From: Prionace glauca
Taxonomy: Eukaryota; Chordata; Chondrichthyes; Carcharhiniformes; Carcharhinidae
Direction: 5' to 3'
DNA: 64,000 nt
NCBI GenBank assembly: GCA_037974335.1
Contig: CM075760.1
Coordinates: forward strand, 32,215,942-32,279,941
A program made the translations under genes and the position numbers. Positions 41,331 to 51,439 of this stretch are shown here, in pieces (position 1 is the first letter of the stretch; each line of letters begins with the position of its first letter). The notes under the pieces are model-generated. The model saw only the letters and a program-made list of their open reading frames with translations. It was not told the DNA's origin and did no database searches.

Positions 41331-42086
41331 GTCCATGACACTGTCCACTTGTACTGACACCTGTATTTCGCGCCTTGCTCCTGCGCGGAGAGTTGAGGAG
41401 GTTTATCTGCCTCGTGAGTTTGATATTGTCTGTAGTTAAAGACAGTATTGGGCTCTTCAAATTATCCCATAACACTAGTCACAATTTGGAAATTGGTCAT
41501 CGATAATGTGCTTATGTGAAATCACCTCAGTCTCTTTGCTTCACCTCAAGGTTTGCACCTCTGTTCTGTATGTGTTCTCTATCTAGCTTGTGGTATGCCA
41601 GCCTTGAAATTGTTTCATCGGACAATGTACAGAGATTCGTTCTCTCAATCCACGCTGTATCGACTCTGATAATGTTTTTAAGGGGCAGTGTAAAGGGAAC
41701 TATTTCCTGCCTAGCTCTGTCCTGCATCGGCCTCTGATGAAGCAGGGCCTTTGCTGTTTAGAATTATCTGAAACTCGTCAGTGACGGACTAGTTTATGAA
41801 TGAAATCACCGATGTCTCCTCATTGTTCATTCATTCTGTCTCTGGATTTTATGATAAAAAGGCAGAGATGAAGGTGTTTTTACACGGGTGGATCACTGGG
41901 TGGCGCAGTGGCTCTTTCACGGATGGACCTTGAGTTCAGTCACATCCCAGACATGACTGGGGGGACATGCCTGTCTGGGAAAGTGGGAGAGCGGGTGGGG
42001 TTGGGGGAAACCCTATAATAGGGAAATGGAACGAAGTTGGTAGGTCTTAGACAACGGAATTAAGCCAAGCCAGAGATGGTTAAATT
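41331..42086. other. Intergenic between the LINE and the IgM 3' end
   Basis: Unique sequence, with a degraded SINE head possibly at 41897 (GTGGCGCAGTGGCTCTTTCA). No gene was recognised. Confidence 0.35.
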
Positions 42087-42103
42087 TTTATTCAATGTTT
42101 ATT
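42087..42103 (-). terminator. Candidate poly(A) signals for membrane IgM mRNA
   Basis: Two TTTATT words on the plus strand (42087-42092 and 42098-42103) are AATAAA on the coding strand, about 450 bases after the stop codon in the last membrane exon. They are the nearest tandem AATAAA pair; their use is inferred. Confidence 0.4.
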
Positions 42104-42549
42104 TTAAAAATTCAGAGAACATTTTAAAACGATTTGTTTAAGTTAGAAAAGTGAACACAACGATCGAACATTACATTGGAAATAGAACACATGCACAGGG
42201 AATCCGTCAATATTTGGACATCTGTTACATGCACCAAAAATAAAAAACAGGACATTAATCGGAAGAGGAATTCACAAATGTGAATAAGAAATAAAACAAG
42301 TTTCTTATTTATACATGAAATTTGAACTGTGGGGAAACTATTAACCATAATTACATTATAACAAAAATGCCTCATACAATTTACACTGAAAACTGAAATA
42401 AAACCTAAGGTAGCCTCAGTTACAGATTCAGAATGATAAGCTGGGAGAATTTTACTGATACAGTCACCGAGAGCTGATATTGTAGTTGAGCCGTACAGAG
42501 ATCTTTATAATCAGCTGAGGGAAATCTTCAGCATCCAAAGTTCAACCCG

Positions 42550-42558
42550 TCATTTGAT
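42550..42558 (-). CDS. IgM membrane exon 2 (TM2), three codons
   Basis: After the acceptor CTATTTTACAG the coding strand reads ATC AAA TGA (Ile-Lys-stop), in phase 0 with TM1. The membrane protein then ends ...TLVK-IK, matching the very short KVK cytoplasmic tail of mu chains in other vertebrates. The exon is far too short for gene finders and its call rests on position, phase and family. Confidence 0.75.
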   Translation of the reverse strand: MK

Positions 42559-42689
42559 CTGTAAAATAGAGGCAATATTGAAGCAGATGTTTCTGATGCG
42601 GGACATTAATGTTTTTAATCAGTGAAACAATGAGACATTTTTCAAATCCATTCTGCCAGTTGAAATGCGAGTGAATTGAATCATCTCAC

Positions 42690-42817
42690 CTTCACCAGAG
42701 TGACGGCAGTGCTGTAGAAAATGCTCAGGAAGAACAGGACGATGAATGTGGAAGCGGTTGTCCAGATGTTGCTGTTATCATCCTCACTGTCTTCAATCCA
42801 GATGCGGTCGGTGGGGT
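42690..42817 (-). CDS. IgM membrane exon 1 (TM1)
   Basis: Acceptor GTCCCCTAG|ACCCC, donor GTGAAG|GTGAGATG. The exon encodes an acidic extracellular spacer ([15 protein letters not shown]) and a membrane helix ([20 protein letters not shown]) ending LVK. The TASTF and FYSTAV polar patches are those by which mu heavy chains pair with Ig-alpha/Ig-beta in B-cell membranes. It joins in phase to the internal donor in Cmu4 at 46315. It is conserved and uninterrupted. Confidence 0.92.
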
Positions 42818-43421
42818 CTAGGGGACAGAGGCCAGGAAATGGAATTAGATTACTTTATTTATCCAGGGAATCTCATTGTTTTCTTTTCCCTGTTCTCCTT
42901 CATGAACTGTTCATTCATTCTCATGTCTAATTTTTAATGTATATCTCCTGTTAAATTCAGGACACTCAGTGACAGATCTCCATAACTATTTTCACACCTG
43001 ATCCTTATTGGTATTCCTTGGAGAGTCCATGTCAGAAAGCACTGAAGGTGTTTTCTTGAGAATCAGTTCATTTTGAACTATTTGCCACGAACCCTTATTG
43101 AAGAATGTTTTGACTGATATAGAGGAACATTCCCCTGTCAATGATTGTTTCCACAGATGGTGACTGATCTGTAAACTATGAATGCTGCTGTTTAAGATCT
43201 GGGATGTAATTTCCAATCTTTGCTTATTTACAGTGGAAACGTTTAGTAAATCATGAGCTTAATTCAGTTTCTCAACGTGTTTGGCGGTGTTTTGAGAATT
43301 GGGATAGTTCTCGGTGTGTATGTCCATTCAAATTCACACTTAAATTTTACTTTCATCATTTACCTGCCGTTTATATTTAAGATTGTGTGTGTGTATCTGT
43401 GTGCGTGTGTGTATGTGTGAG

Positions 43422-43457
<36 letters not shown>

Positions 43458-44318
43458 CACTTCCTGAGCTGCATTAATCTTTGGTCCTGAGTTAATCTGT
43501 GTGTATGAGGGATTCATTTGTCTGTGTTTGTTGATTTGTGTAGTTGTGCGTCTGTGTGTATAATTTATTCTTCAGACATTGTAGATAATTTGTATAATTT
43601 GTATAATTTATTCTTCAGACATTGTGGATATATGACTATTATTGTGTGAAGTCTCTGTATATTTATTAATGCCACTCTTAACGTGTGCTCGTGTTTCTGC
43701 CTATTTCAATGTGTGAATTTCTGTCACTCGAGTAATGTTTCCTTCCCTTTCTGTGTGTGTCTGGTCTGTTAACATGTTAGTGCATGTAAATCCGTGTTGA
43801 TAGTTATTTATAACAATGTGTCAGCATATACCTGTGTTTCCATGTGTAGTATTGTGTCCCGTGGTGTTCTGTTCTGTATGAGCATGTGAATGTTTGCATC
43901 CACATGTTTGTGTGAAAAAGTTTTGCTCTCTGTTCCTCTATATGCAGTGTGTTAATATTGTTACACGTATTTCCCTGTATAAGTGATAATGTGTATAACA
44001 TTGTGGGTCTCTATATCAGTATTCATTTCAGCGAGAACGTGTGAGAATATGCATTTGTTTGAGTGTGTGTATCTGTTTGTGTATGTTTTAGACCTGCATG
44101 CATGTTATCTGTCCGTATTGTGTGTACACATGTATGTGTTTGTGTTTGTGTCTGTGTACGTAGTCACGTATGTTTAGGTAAGTGTGTACTTGTGTGTTTG
44201 TATGTGGTTCTGCATGCGTTTGTACATATTTGATAAGTTGTGTGCATGTTTTGTTTTGTGCCTTCTTGTACAAGTCCGTGTCTGTGTGTGCGGGTGTCTG
44301 CCCCCTTGTGCAGGCATG

Positions 44319-44350
<32 letters not shown>

Positions 44351-46210
44351 CATGATGCGTGTGGGACAGAGAGAGCGAAAGAGAAAGGGAGAGAGAGTAT
44401 TTGTGTATGCATGTATTTTTGTTTGTATGTGTGTGGTCCATTAGTGTATTTGTGGGATACTTGTTTGAGTTCGTTTGTGCGTATATTGTGTGTTCTGATC
44501 CGTGAATGTGCATTTGTATTTCTGAATGTATCTGTGTTTTTGTTGTGTATGTATTTGAGTGTATTGTATATTTGTGAGATTCTGTCTCTGTATTTGAATG
44601 TGCCTGTCTATATTTCTGTGTGTGGGAGTATGTGCATGCGTTTGTGTGTGTATATTAACATTCTGTATTCTTGTGCATATGTATGAGTATGTGTATTTGT
44701 GCAATTGTGTCCATGTGTCTGTGTGTGTGTATGCGTGTGTGTGTGTGTATGTGTGTATGAGTGTGTGAATGAATGTGTGAGTGTGTATGTGTCTGTATGT
44801 GTGAGTGTGCGTATGTGAGAGTGTGTAGTGTGTGTGTGAGTGTGTGTGAGAGTGAGTGTGTGTATGCGTGTGTGTTTGTGTGTGTGTGAGTGTGTGAATG
44901 AGTGTGTGTGAGTGTGTAGTGTGTCTGTATGTGTGAGTGTGTGTGTGTATGTGTGTGTGAGTGTGTGTGTGAGAGATGAGTGTGTGTGTGATTGTGTGTG
45001 AACGTATAGTGTGTGTAGTGTGTGTTTGTGCAGTGTGTGTAGTGTGTGAGTGTGTGAGAGTGAGTGTATGAGTGTGTGAGCGTGTGTGTGAGTGTGTGAG
45101 TGTGGGTGTGTACGCCTATGTATGTATGTATAATTGTGACAGTTTTGGGCAGTTTTATCAGTGTGTGTATTTTTTTAACTGTTGCTCCAAGTTTCACCGA
45201 CCATAGTGAAGTGAATATGATCCAGACAACCCGAATAATGGAACATATTTTCAATATTTTGCTGTAGAAATGTATTTTATGTGAGGGGCACAGTGATATC
45301 AGGAGAGAGAATGAAATAATTGATTGATGTATCTCAGAGATCTCAGGGACAGAACAGTTAAATCCCGGGGAGGAATCTATGACTTGTTTAAATTTGTATT
45401 CTGGGAAATCAATGCCAGTACATGATTAACAGAAACAAGAGTGTTGAGACACTTTAAAATTATGTTGCATTCATATAGATATATTTCAATGATTAAGTTA
45501 ATGATACTTCAAAATCTGTAGCAACGAAACCGGAAACTAATTTGTACTGTTGGCAACTGGGTCCTTTTAGTAGAGAACTGTTCCCTTCCAAACACGGGTA
45601 AGGGAGGAGAGTGAGCTCAGAGTTTCCCTCTCCCTACCCGGTGATACAATGTCCCTGATGGTTCTAACCACTGAGGAGGTAGAGGTGAATGGATTAAATA
45701 ATGACATTCCTCCTCTTTTCATTGAGGAAATTTTGGGACATGGATTAACTGCTGCTCCTCCCCTCTCTTTGCTGGGTTAGTGGGAATCCAGGATGTTAAC
45801 AATTTCACTCTCCCTCAATCCTATGGGGGGAATATTTCTCCGTGATTTTTGTGTGTGACCCTCACTTCAGTTCCCAGTGGGTGCGGTGCAGCAGCTTAAA
45901 GAGGTGATCAATGAGAGAAACAGGGACACAGAGATCTAAATGTTGTGTTTGTGTGTCAGACATGTTAAAAATGTCGGAGTGTTTTCCCCTCAGCGGGAGG
46001 AAAGTCAGTGAAGATATTTTGCAGAATCCTGTAATGGATGTGCTCTACTCTATCCCTGACCCAGTGTCTATCTCCGCTGGGAGCACTGGTTCAACAATGT
46101 TGGGTCCGAGACATGAAAATATCTGACTCAAAATCAAAGATATGGAAGTAAAACTGAAAAACAACCAATTAAACAATTGGGTATTTCATTGATCGTTAGA
46201 GGAAAATCTT
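42818..46210 (-). other. Intron between Cmu4 and TM1, with GT-rich repeats at 43380-45110
   Basis: The 3.5-kb intron holds a clean (TG)n run at 43425-43455 and more than 1 kb of loose GTGTGTATGTGTGAG sequence at 43970-45110. The open frames there (THTHTHSHT on minus) are compositional. From 45110 to 46200 there is unique sequence without a recognised exon. Confidence 0.75.
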
Positions 46211-46225
46211 TTTATTCTTTTTATT
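46211..46225 (-). terminator. Poly(A) signals for secreted IgM mRNA
   Basis: Two AATAAA words on the coding strand (46225-46220 and 46216-46211) lie 28-42 bases after the secreted stop codon. They compete with splicing from the donor inside Cmu4, the usual secreted/membrane switch. Confidence 0.7.
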
Positions 46226-46252
46226 GTAGTTTTTAATGGAAGTGAGTGACTC

Positions 46253-46644
46253 TCATTGACATGAATTAACCGTGTCCATCAGTGCAAGGGAAATGTTCAC
46301 AAAACTGGGTTTACCGCTGGATTTGTCAACTGTTCTGTTGATGATCTTCAAGGGGATGGCTTCATGTCCCACCACACAGGAGTAAGATGCGCCACTGGAC
46401 CATTCCTCTGCTGCAATGGATAACAGGCTGTACATGAAGAAGGAGCTATCGCCGTTCTCCGCCACCACCTCGGTGTTCCTGTAGTTCCCGGGATTCACCG
46501 GCTTGTCGTTGACGGTCCATTTGACGAAGATCTCTCGGGGGGAGAAACCTCTCACTAAGCAGCTGAGGGAGACGAAACTCTGAGCGGAGACGTCTTCTGC
46601 CGAAGGCAGGAGGACAGAGACGACCGGTTCCCGCGGATTTGGAT
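46253..46644 (-). CDS. IgM constant domain 4 (Cmu4) with secreted tail
   Basis: Acceptor TTTTCTACAG|ATCCA, stop TGA at 46253. It holds the Ig fold Cys pair (SLSCLVRGF and SYSCVVGHE), the Trp of VKWTVND and an N-glycosylation site (NRT). The secreted tail [20 protein letters not shown] carries a conserved Asn-Ile-Ser and the penultimate Cys that links IgM monomers. An internal donor AGCG|GTAAAC at 46315/46314 removes the tail for the membrane form and leaves phase 1, matching TM1. All residues expected of mu are present. Confidence 0.95.
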
Positions 46645-46849
46645 CTGTAGAAAATGTACAATAAATGTCAATTAGCTGGAGAATTCTGGAGACAATGAAA
46701 CCGCTGGTGAGATATCAGGAAAATGTGCTTCGCTTCTGATTTTAACTCTTCCCATTTTTGATTTGCAGCTTGGAGGGGAGGTGAACACAATTGTTTTCTC
46801 AAATAACTCGGGGGGGGGGGGGTGGAGTGGAAAGATTCAGAAAGTTTAC

Positions 46850-47420
46850 AGCACAGAATCAGGCCATTGATCTACTGTTTTCTTTTTGGTTTTCTGGTTT
46901 TTGATGCTCCACATCAGGCTCCTCCCTTCTTCTTCAATCTAAACCCAATAACATCGCCTACAGTTCACTTTTCACTCATCAACACATCAAACTCCCCAGA
47001 AAAATATCAATCGGCCCAGAGTCGTTTAGTTCAGCAGAGTTCGCCTCTCATTCTCCTCCGCTCTAAGGACAAAAGCCCCAGCTCCCTCAACCTTTCCTCA
47101 TAAGACCTACCCTCCAAACCAGGCAGCATCCTGGTAAATCTCCTCTGCACTCTCTCCAATGCTTCCACACCCTTCTTATAGTGAGGTGACTAGAACTGCA
47201 CACAATATTCCAAATGTGGTCTCACCAAGGCCCTGTACAGTTGCAGTATAACCCCACGGCTCTTAAACTCAAACCCCCTGTTAATAAACACTAACACACT
47301 TTAAGCCTTCTTCACGGCTCTATCCACTTGAGTGGCAACCTTCAGAGATCTGTGGATATGAACCCCAGGATCTCCCTGTTCCTCCACATTGCTCAGAACC
47401 CTGCTGTTGACCCTACATTT
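46850..47420 (-). mobile_element. CR1-family LINE 3' end in the Cmu3-Cmu4 intron
   Basis: On the minus strand, from 47420 down: GAGCAATGTGGAGGAACAGG (the VEEQRDLGV block), GTTATACTGCAACTGTACAGG, ACATTTGGAATATTGTGTGCAG and CATTGGAGAGAGTGCAGAGG, with the 3' part degraded after 47090. It runs in the same direction as the Ig gene. No effect on splice sites was seen. Confidence 0.7.
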
Positions 47421-47443
47421 ATTGCTTCAATCTCTCAGCTCAC

Positions 47444-47752
47444 CTGTTTCCTTGTGGATAGATGTTCTTAGAGGAGTCGGCAGATCCTGATGGCTCACCA
47501 CGCACTCAAACACAGCCGCACTCAGCCAGGCTTGTGTGGAGATGCTTAATTTGCTGATCACGCTGTCAGGATCCGCTCCGGGCTTTTCGGCAATCTCTGA
47601 TTTCAAATACTTCCTGTCTCGGATCCAGGACACGTTAATGCCATGAGGAGCATTAGAAATGATGCAGGTTAAGGTCACGGTCGCCTCCAGTAAGACCTGT
47701 TCTATTGGTGGTGGCTGTATCTTCACTGTGGTATCAAGGCACAGGGGAGGAT
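47444..47752 (-). CDS. IgM constant domain 3 (Cmu3)
   Basis: Acceptor CATTCACAG|ATCCT, donor GAAACAG|GTGAGC, 309 bases, phase 1 to 1. It starts [20 protein letters not shown], whose extra Cys near the start is a candidate inter-chain bridge. Fold residues are [17 protein letters not shown] and FECVVSHQD. It is complete. Confidence 0.95.
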
Positions 47753-48668
47753 CTGTGAATGAGAAATGAAAATGAGTCCTAGTTCCCCTTCAGAAGCAGG
47801 ACAGCAGTCTTCAGCCTGAAGGAGATAAAGTCGCCTTCAATATATCAATCTCTAACTCTCGCCTTTCACCTTCCATGGCGAATGGGAAGCCAGCTTGCTC
47901 TATGGAATCATTCCCTGTATTAAATATTGGAGCAGCGGTAACATTTCCATGAATCAGAATTGGAGAATTCCCAAACAAACACACCATCCTGAACTCAGGG
48001 AAAAAGTACTGACCGTTGGTTTATAAATAGGGTGGATGCACTTTCTAATATTTTACCCCTGTGCTGTGACCTATGAAACATTCTCACACCTACTGTCTCT
48101 CCAAAGTTTACCAGCTGTCTCAGGAACAAGCTGACATCAAGGCCACCTCACTCACTATATTGCTTCAAACCGAAAGGGGGCACTCTTTTAAGGGGAGGCT
48201 GTGGTATATGGTGTTGTCAATGGACTTATAACCTCGGGCAAGACTCTGGGGACACAGATTCGAATCCCATCATTGCAAATATGAAATTTGAATTTTGTAA
48301 AGATCTATAATTAAGAGTTGAAATAGTTCTCATGAAGCTATTGCTGTAAAACCCCTCCTAGTTCACAAATGTTCCTTACCAAAATCAACCTGCTGTCTTT
48401 ATCTGGCCTGGCATGCATGTGACTCCAGATTCACAGCAACGTGAGTGACACTTCAGTGCCTTCAGGTTTGGGAAATAAATGCACATCTCAGGAAGGGATA
48501 ACAAAAAATTGTTTTTCTGATGAAATTCTGAATGAGATATTGTCCTAATGCAGCAAACTACAGGACAATAACTTACAAGTTGTTCAATGCTTTGTACCAA
48601 CTTTAATAGATCCCTAATTCTGATTAACATCAGAATGATATATGTTGTCCTGTGTTTGAGTATCTTAC
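47753..48668 (-). other. Cmu2-Cmu3 intron
   Basis: 916 bases of unique sequence with normal GT and AG ends. No element or exon was recognised. An open frame from Cmu2 runs into it but ends without meaning. Confidence 0.6.
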
Positions 48669-48983
48669 CCTGAGATGCGCTGATGTTCAGAATCTGAATG
48701 TGTCCTTGATGAGTGACCTGGCAGGTATAGACCGCTTTGCTGAACCATTCCCCAGCGGAGACTGTCAACCGACTGCTGGCCGAGAAGTTCCCGTTCACTT
48801 CACAGGGGGAAGAGGTGACAATTCCTGAATGCGTGGTTTCCCCATTCTTCAGCCAACTCACTTCCATTGACCCTGGCTGGAAATCGATGATTGAACAGAC
48901 GATGATTGCGAATTTCCTGTGTGAGATTTCTTCACTGGAACTCACGGTGAGGATAACAGTTGGAGGGATCACATGCGGAGGGC
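48669..48983 (-). CDS. IgM constant domain 2 (Cmu2)
   Basis: Acceptor TTCCCTGAAG|GCCCT, donor TCTCAGG|GTAAGAT, 315 bases, phase 1 to 1. It reads [41 protein letters not shown] and YTCQVTHQG. Cys and Trp of the fold are present. The acceptor has a T-rich tract interrupted by GAAG, weaker than those of the other domains. Confidence 0.93.
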
Positions 48984-49009
48984 CTTCAGGGAAAAAAAAA
49001 CCAGATCAG

Positions 49010-49260
49010 TCATTTCCTGCAGAAGATGTGGATCAATTAAACTTTTGTCAACAGAGGGTAGTAAGGGCTTGGAAAGCCCTGTCTGCAGCATTGTGGACTC
49101 GCCAACTTTAAGGGCGTTCAAATGGTCAGTGGATAGGCATATGGATAACATTGGAATAGTTTAGGTTAGAGGGTCATGAGATTGGTTTCACTGATCGGCG
49201 CAACATCGAGGGCCGAAGGGCCTGTACTGCGCTGTAATGGTCTATGTTCTATGTTCTAAC
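49010..49260 (+). mobile_element. CR1-family LINE 3' end in the Cmu1-Cmu2 intron, antisense
   Basis: The plus strand reads RVVRAWKALSAAL (CAACAGAGGGTAGTAAGGGC), ACTTTAAGGGCGTTCAAATGG, then GCCGAAGGGCCTGTACTGCG and the tail GTCTATGTTCTATGTTCTA. It is of the same subfamily as the long copy at 20765-23085. It abuts the Cmu2 acceptor within 30 bases and may explain its altered polypyrimidine tract. Confidence 0.8.
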
Positions 49261-49395
49261 TCATTTGCAGTCAATAGACACTAACTGGACCAATCCAAAG
49301 GGCCAGATTGTGCACATCTATTTAAATGAGTTATAACCAAGGCCCTACATGTTAACCCCAGTGTTTCTGTTTTCCCCAAGCTCCACAACACTTAC

Positions 49396-49695
49396 ATCGC
49401 ATTTTAACGCTCTTGACTGTGCTCATGTGTCGAACCTCACAGTCAATTCTGGGGCATTCTCCCGCTGAGTCGCTGATGGTTAACTGGCTGCTCAGGGTGT
49501 AGGTTCCTTTCGTGTTTCTCACTGATGGGTAAGTCTTAAACCCACTGGGGACCGTTTGCCCATTTTTCTTCCAGGTCAGTTTGGAAACATCTGGAGAGTA
49601 ATCCATCGCCAAACATCCGAAGGTGATGGAGCCGTCGGAGTTCTGTTGCTGACAGGGGGAGACCAGACCGTAGAGATTGGGCGCAGATGATGTCG
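49396..49695 (-). CDS. IgM constant domain 1 (Cmu1)
   Basis: Acceptor TTCTTTCCCAG|CGACA, donor ATGCGAT|GTAAGTG, 300 bases, phase 1 to 1. It reads ATSSAPNLYGLVSPCQQQNS, with the Cys expected to bond the light chain, then ITFGCLAMDYSPD, LTWKKNGQTV and CEVRHMSTV. The J exon ends in phase 1 and joins to give ...TVTT-ATSSAP. It is complete and uninterrupted. Confidence 0.95.
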
Positions 49696-49839
49696 CTGGG
49701 AAAGAATAGCCAATTGAACAAGTTAGACTCTTGCGTTTATTAAGTCAACAAACATATTGTTACAAATAGGTTTCTATATTAGATATAGCTCTTGGTGTTA
49801 AATGAAGGGACATGGGTCGTCGGTGTGATCAGGATAGTG

Positions 49840-49925
49840 ATGAGCTCTGACCAAAGTGAATGGTGGAGTAGGCTCCAAGGGCCGAATGGCCAACTCCAGC
49901 TTCTATTTTCTATGTTTCTATCTCA
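49840..49925 (+). mobile_element. CR1 3' tail fragment
   Basis: GGAGTAGGCTCCAAGGGCCG, AATGGCCAACTCCAGCTTCT and ATTTTCTATGTTTCTAT form a short CR1 3' end in the J-C intron. Confidence 0.65.
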
Positions 49926-50264
49926 AACATTGATTAGAATTATGAACTTATCCCTAATATTTCCCGATTAAATCTTTCATCCGCCTTTGAGATGATGTTA
50001 CTTCTATCATTTGGGAATTGTCATCTCTGTAGAAACTCATATCCCTGTCTCCACTTCTATCAAATTAGGAAGAAAAAATACACATTCTGTTAGTCTCACA
50101 ATGACATGTCATTCATTGGATTAACAGAGAACAGCAAAAATTTTCTCCATTACTGCAGCAACTGTTTATTTCTCAACAACAGCAGTGTGTGATAAACCGC
50201 TGTTTATTTCTCAAACAACAACACTTTGTGATGAAGAAGTTCTCCCTTCATTCAGACTATCCAC

Positions 50265-50385
50265 TCACCTGATGAGGGAGCTCCAACAGCTTGTGATTCC
50301 AAATAAACCTGTTGGACTTTAACCTGGTGTTGTGAGAATCCTTACTGTGCCCACAACAACCTCACTCCGGCATCTCCACACTAGT
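50265..50385 (+). mobile_element. Half of the inverted-repeat element of 37.8 kb
   Basis: CACCTGATGAGGGAGCTCC, CCAAATAAACCTGTTGGAC, TTTAACCTGGTGTTGTGAG and CACTCCGGCATCTCCACAC match the right end of the element at 37827-38655. Confidence 0.65.
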
Positions 50386-50689
50386 TTTGGAAATTGCCCG
50401 GGTTCAAACTGATTGGTGCCCCTTCCTCTCTCCAACTCACTGCCTCTCACTCCACAAAACGGAGATTAGTGACTTTGCTTCAAAAATACCTCCGGAATGA
50501 ATACTTACTGCATGATCAGGAAACTCTAAATGTGATTATAAATTCAAATAAATCAAACATTGACTCATTGAAGGATCATACATTAATACCAAGAGTTTCC
50601 CATTTGAGCCCTGAAGTCTCCTCCATCATTCACTGAGATTACAGATGAGTTGATTCTGGTGCTAGTTCTATTCTGAACCCCTTCACTCT

Positions 50690-51385
50690 GCCCATCCGTC
50701 ACCCGCTCTCTGCCCATTTCCCCCAGCTCTTTGCCCTTTCCACTGGCTCTCTGCCTTTCACGGTGGCTCTTTTCCCCTTTTATCCAGCTCTCTGTATTTC
50801 CACTTGGTTCTCTACACTTCCCTCCAGCTCTGTGCCCTCTCCCCCGGCTCTCTGCTCTTTCCCTCAGCCCCTTCCGCTTTCCCTCAGCTCTCTGTCCCTG
50901 CCTCCTCCCCTCTTTCTCCTTTCCCCCGGCTCTCTGACCTTTCCCCCTGACTCTTCTGCCCTTTCCCCTGGGCTCTCTGCCCTTCCCCTCGGCTCTCTGG
51001 CCTTTCTGCTGCCTCCGTGCCCTTTTTCGTGCCTCCCCGCCCTTTTTCCTCGTTCTCTCCCCTTTCCCTGGTCTTTCTGCCCTTTCCCCCATCTCTTTGC
51101 CCTTTCTTTCAGCTCTCTCCCCTTTCACTGGTCTCTCTGCCCTTTCCCCTGCTCCCTGTCCTTTCCCCTCTCTCTCTAACCTTTCCCCTGGCTTTCCGCC
51201 CTGTTCCCCGCCTCTCTGCCCTTCCCCCAGCTCTCTGCTGTTTCCCCTGGCTCTCTGCCCTCCCCCCACCCCGGCTCTCTACCATTTTCCTCGCCTCCTG
51301 TTCTCCCCTGACTATTTGTCATTGCCCCTGGCCCCGAGCCCCCAGGGATTCCCTCCAGCTCTCTGCACTCCCAGGGCAGCACCCA
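50690..51385 (-). repeat. Purine-rich (coding strand) tandem repeat 5' of Cmu1, switch-like
   Basis: About 20-base units read on the plus strand as CTCTCTGCCCTTTCCCC; the coding (minus) strand is therefore G/A-rich (GGGGAAAGGGCAGAGAG). At least seven GAGCT pentamers occur on the coding strand (AGCTC at 50725, 50786, 50826, 50886, 51111, 51220 and 51351 approximately). It starts 1.0 kb 5' of Cmu1 in the J-C intron, the place where switch mu lies in tetrapods. The frame on the minus strand (GERAERPGKGERAE) is repeat translation. Confidence 0.75.
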
Positions 51386-51439
51386 CCTTTGAACACCAAA
51401 CTGCAGCTTGAGATCTTTCTTCTCTCTCGTTGCAGACCC

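Noticed and set aside
44088-45254. Thr/His- and Cys/Val-rich frames in the Cmu4-TM1 intron
   Set aside because: Translation of GT-rich low-complexity DNA.
46822-47103. Plus-strand 93-codon frame near Cmu4
   Set aside because: Antisense of a CR1 fragment; no domain and no splice context.
50583-51269. 228-codon frame GERAERPGKGERAERKGK on the minus strand
   Set aside because: Translation of the purine-rich intron array 5' of Cmu1.
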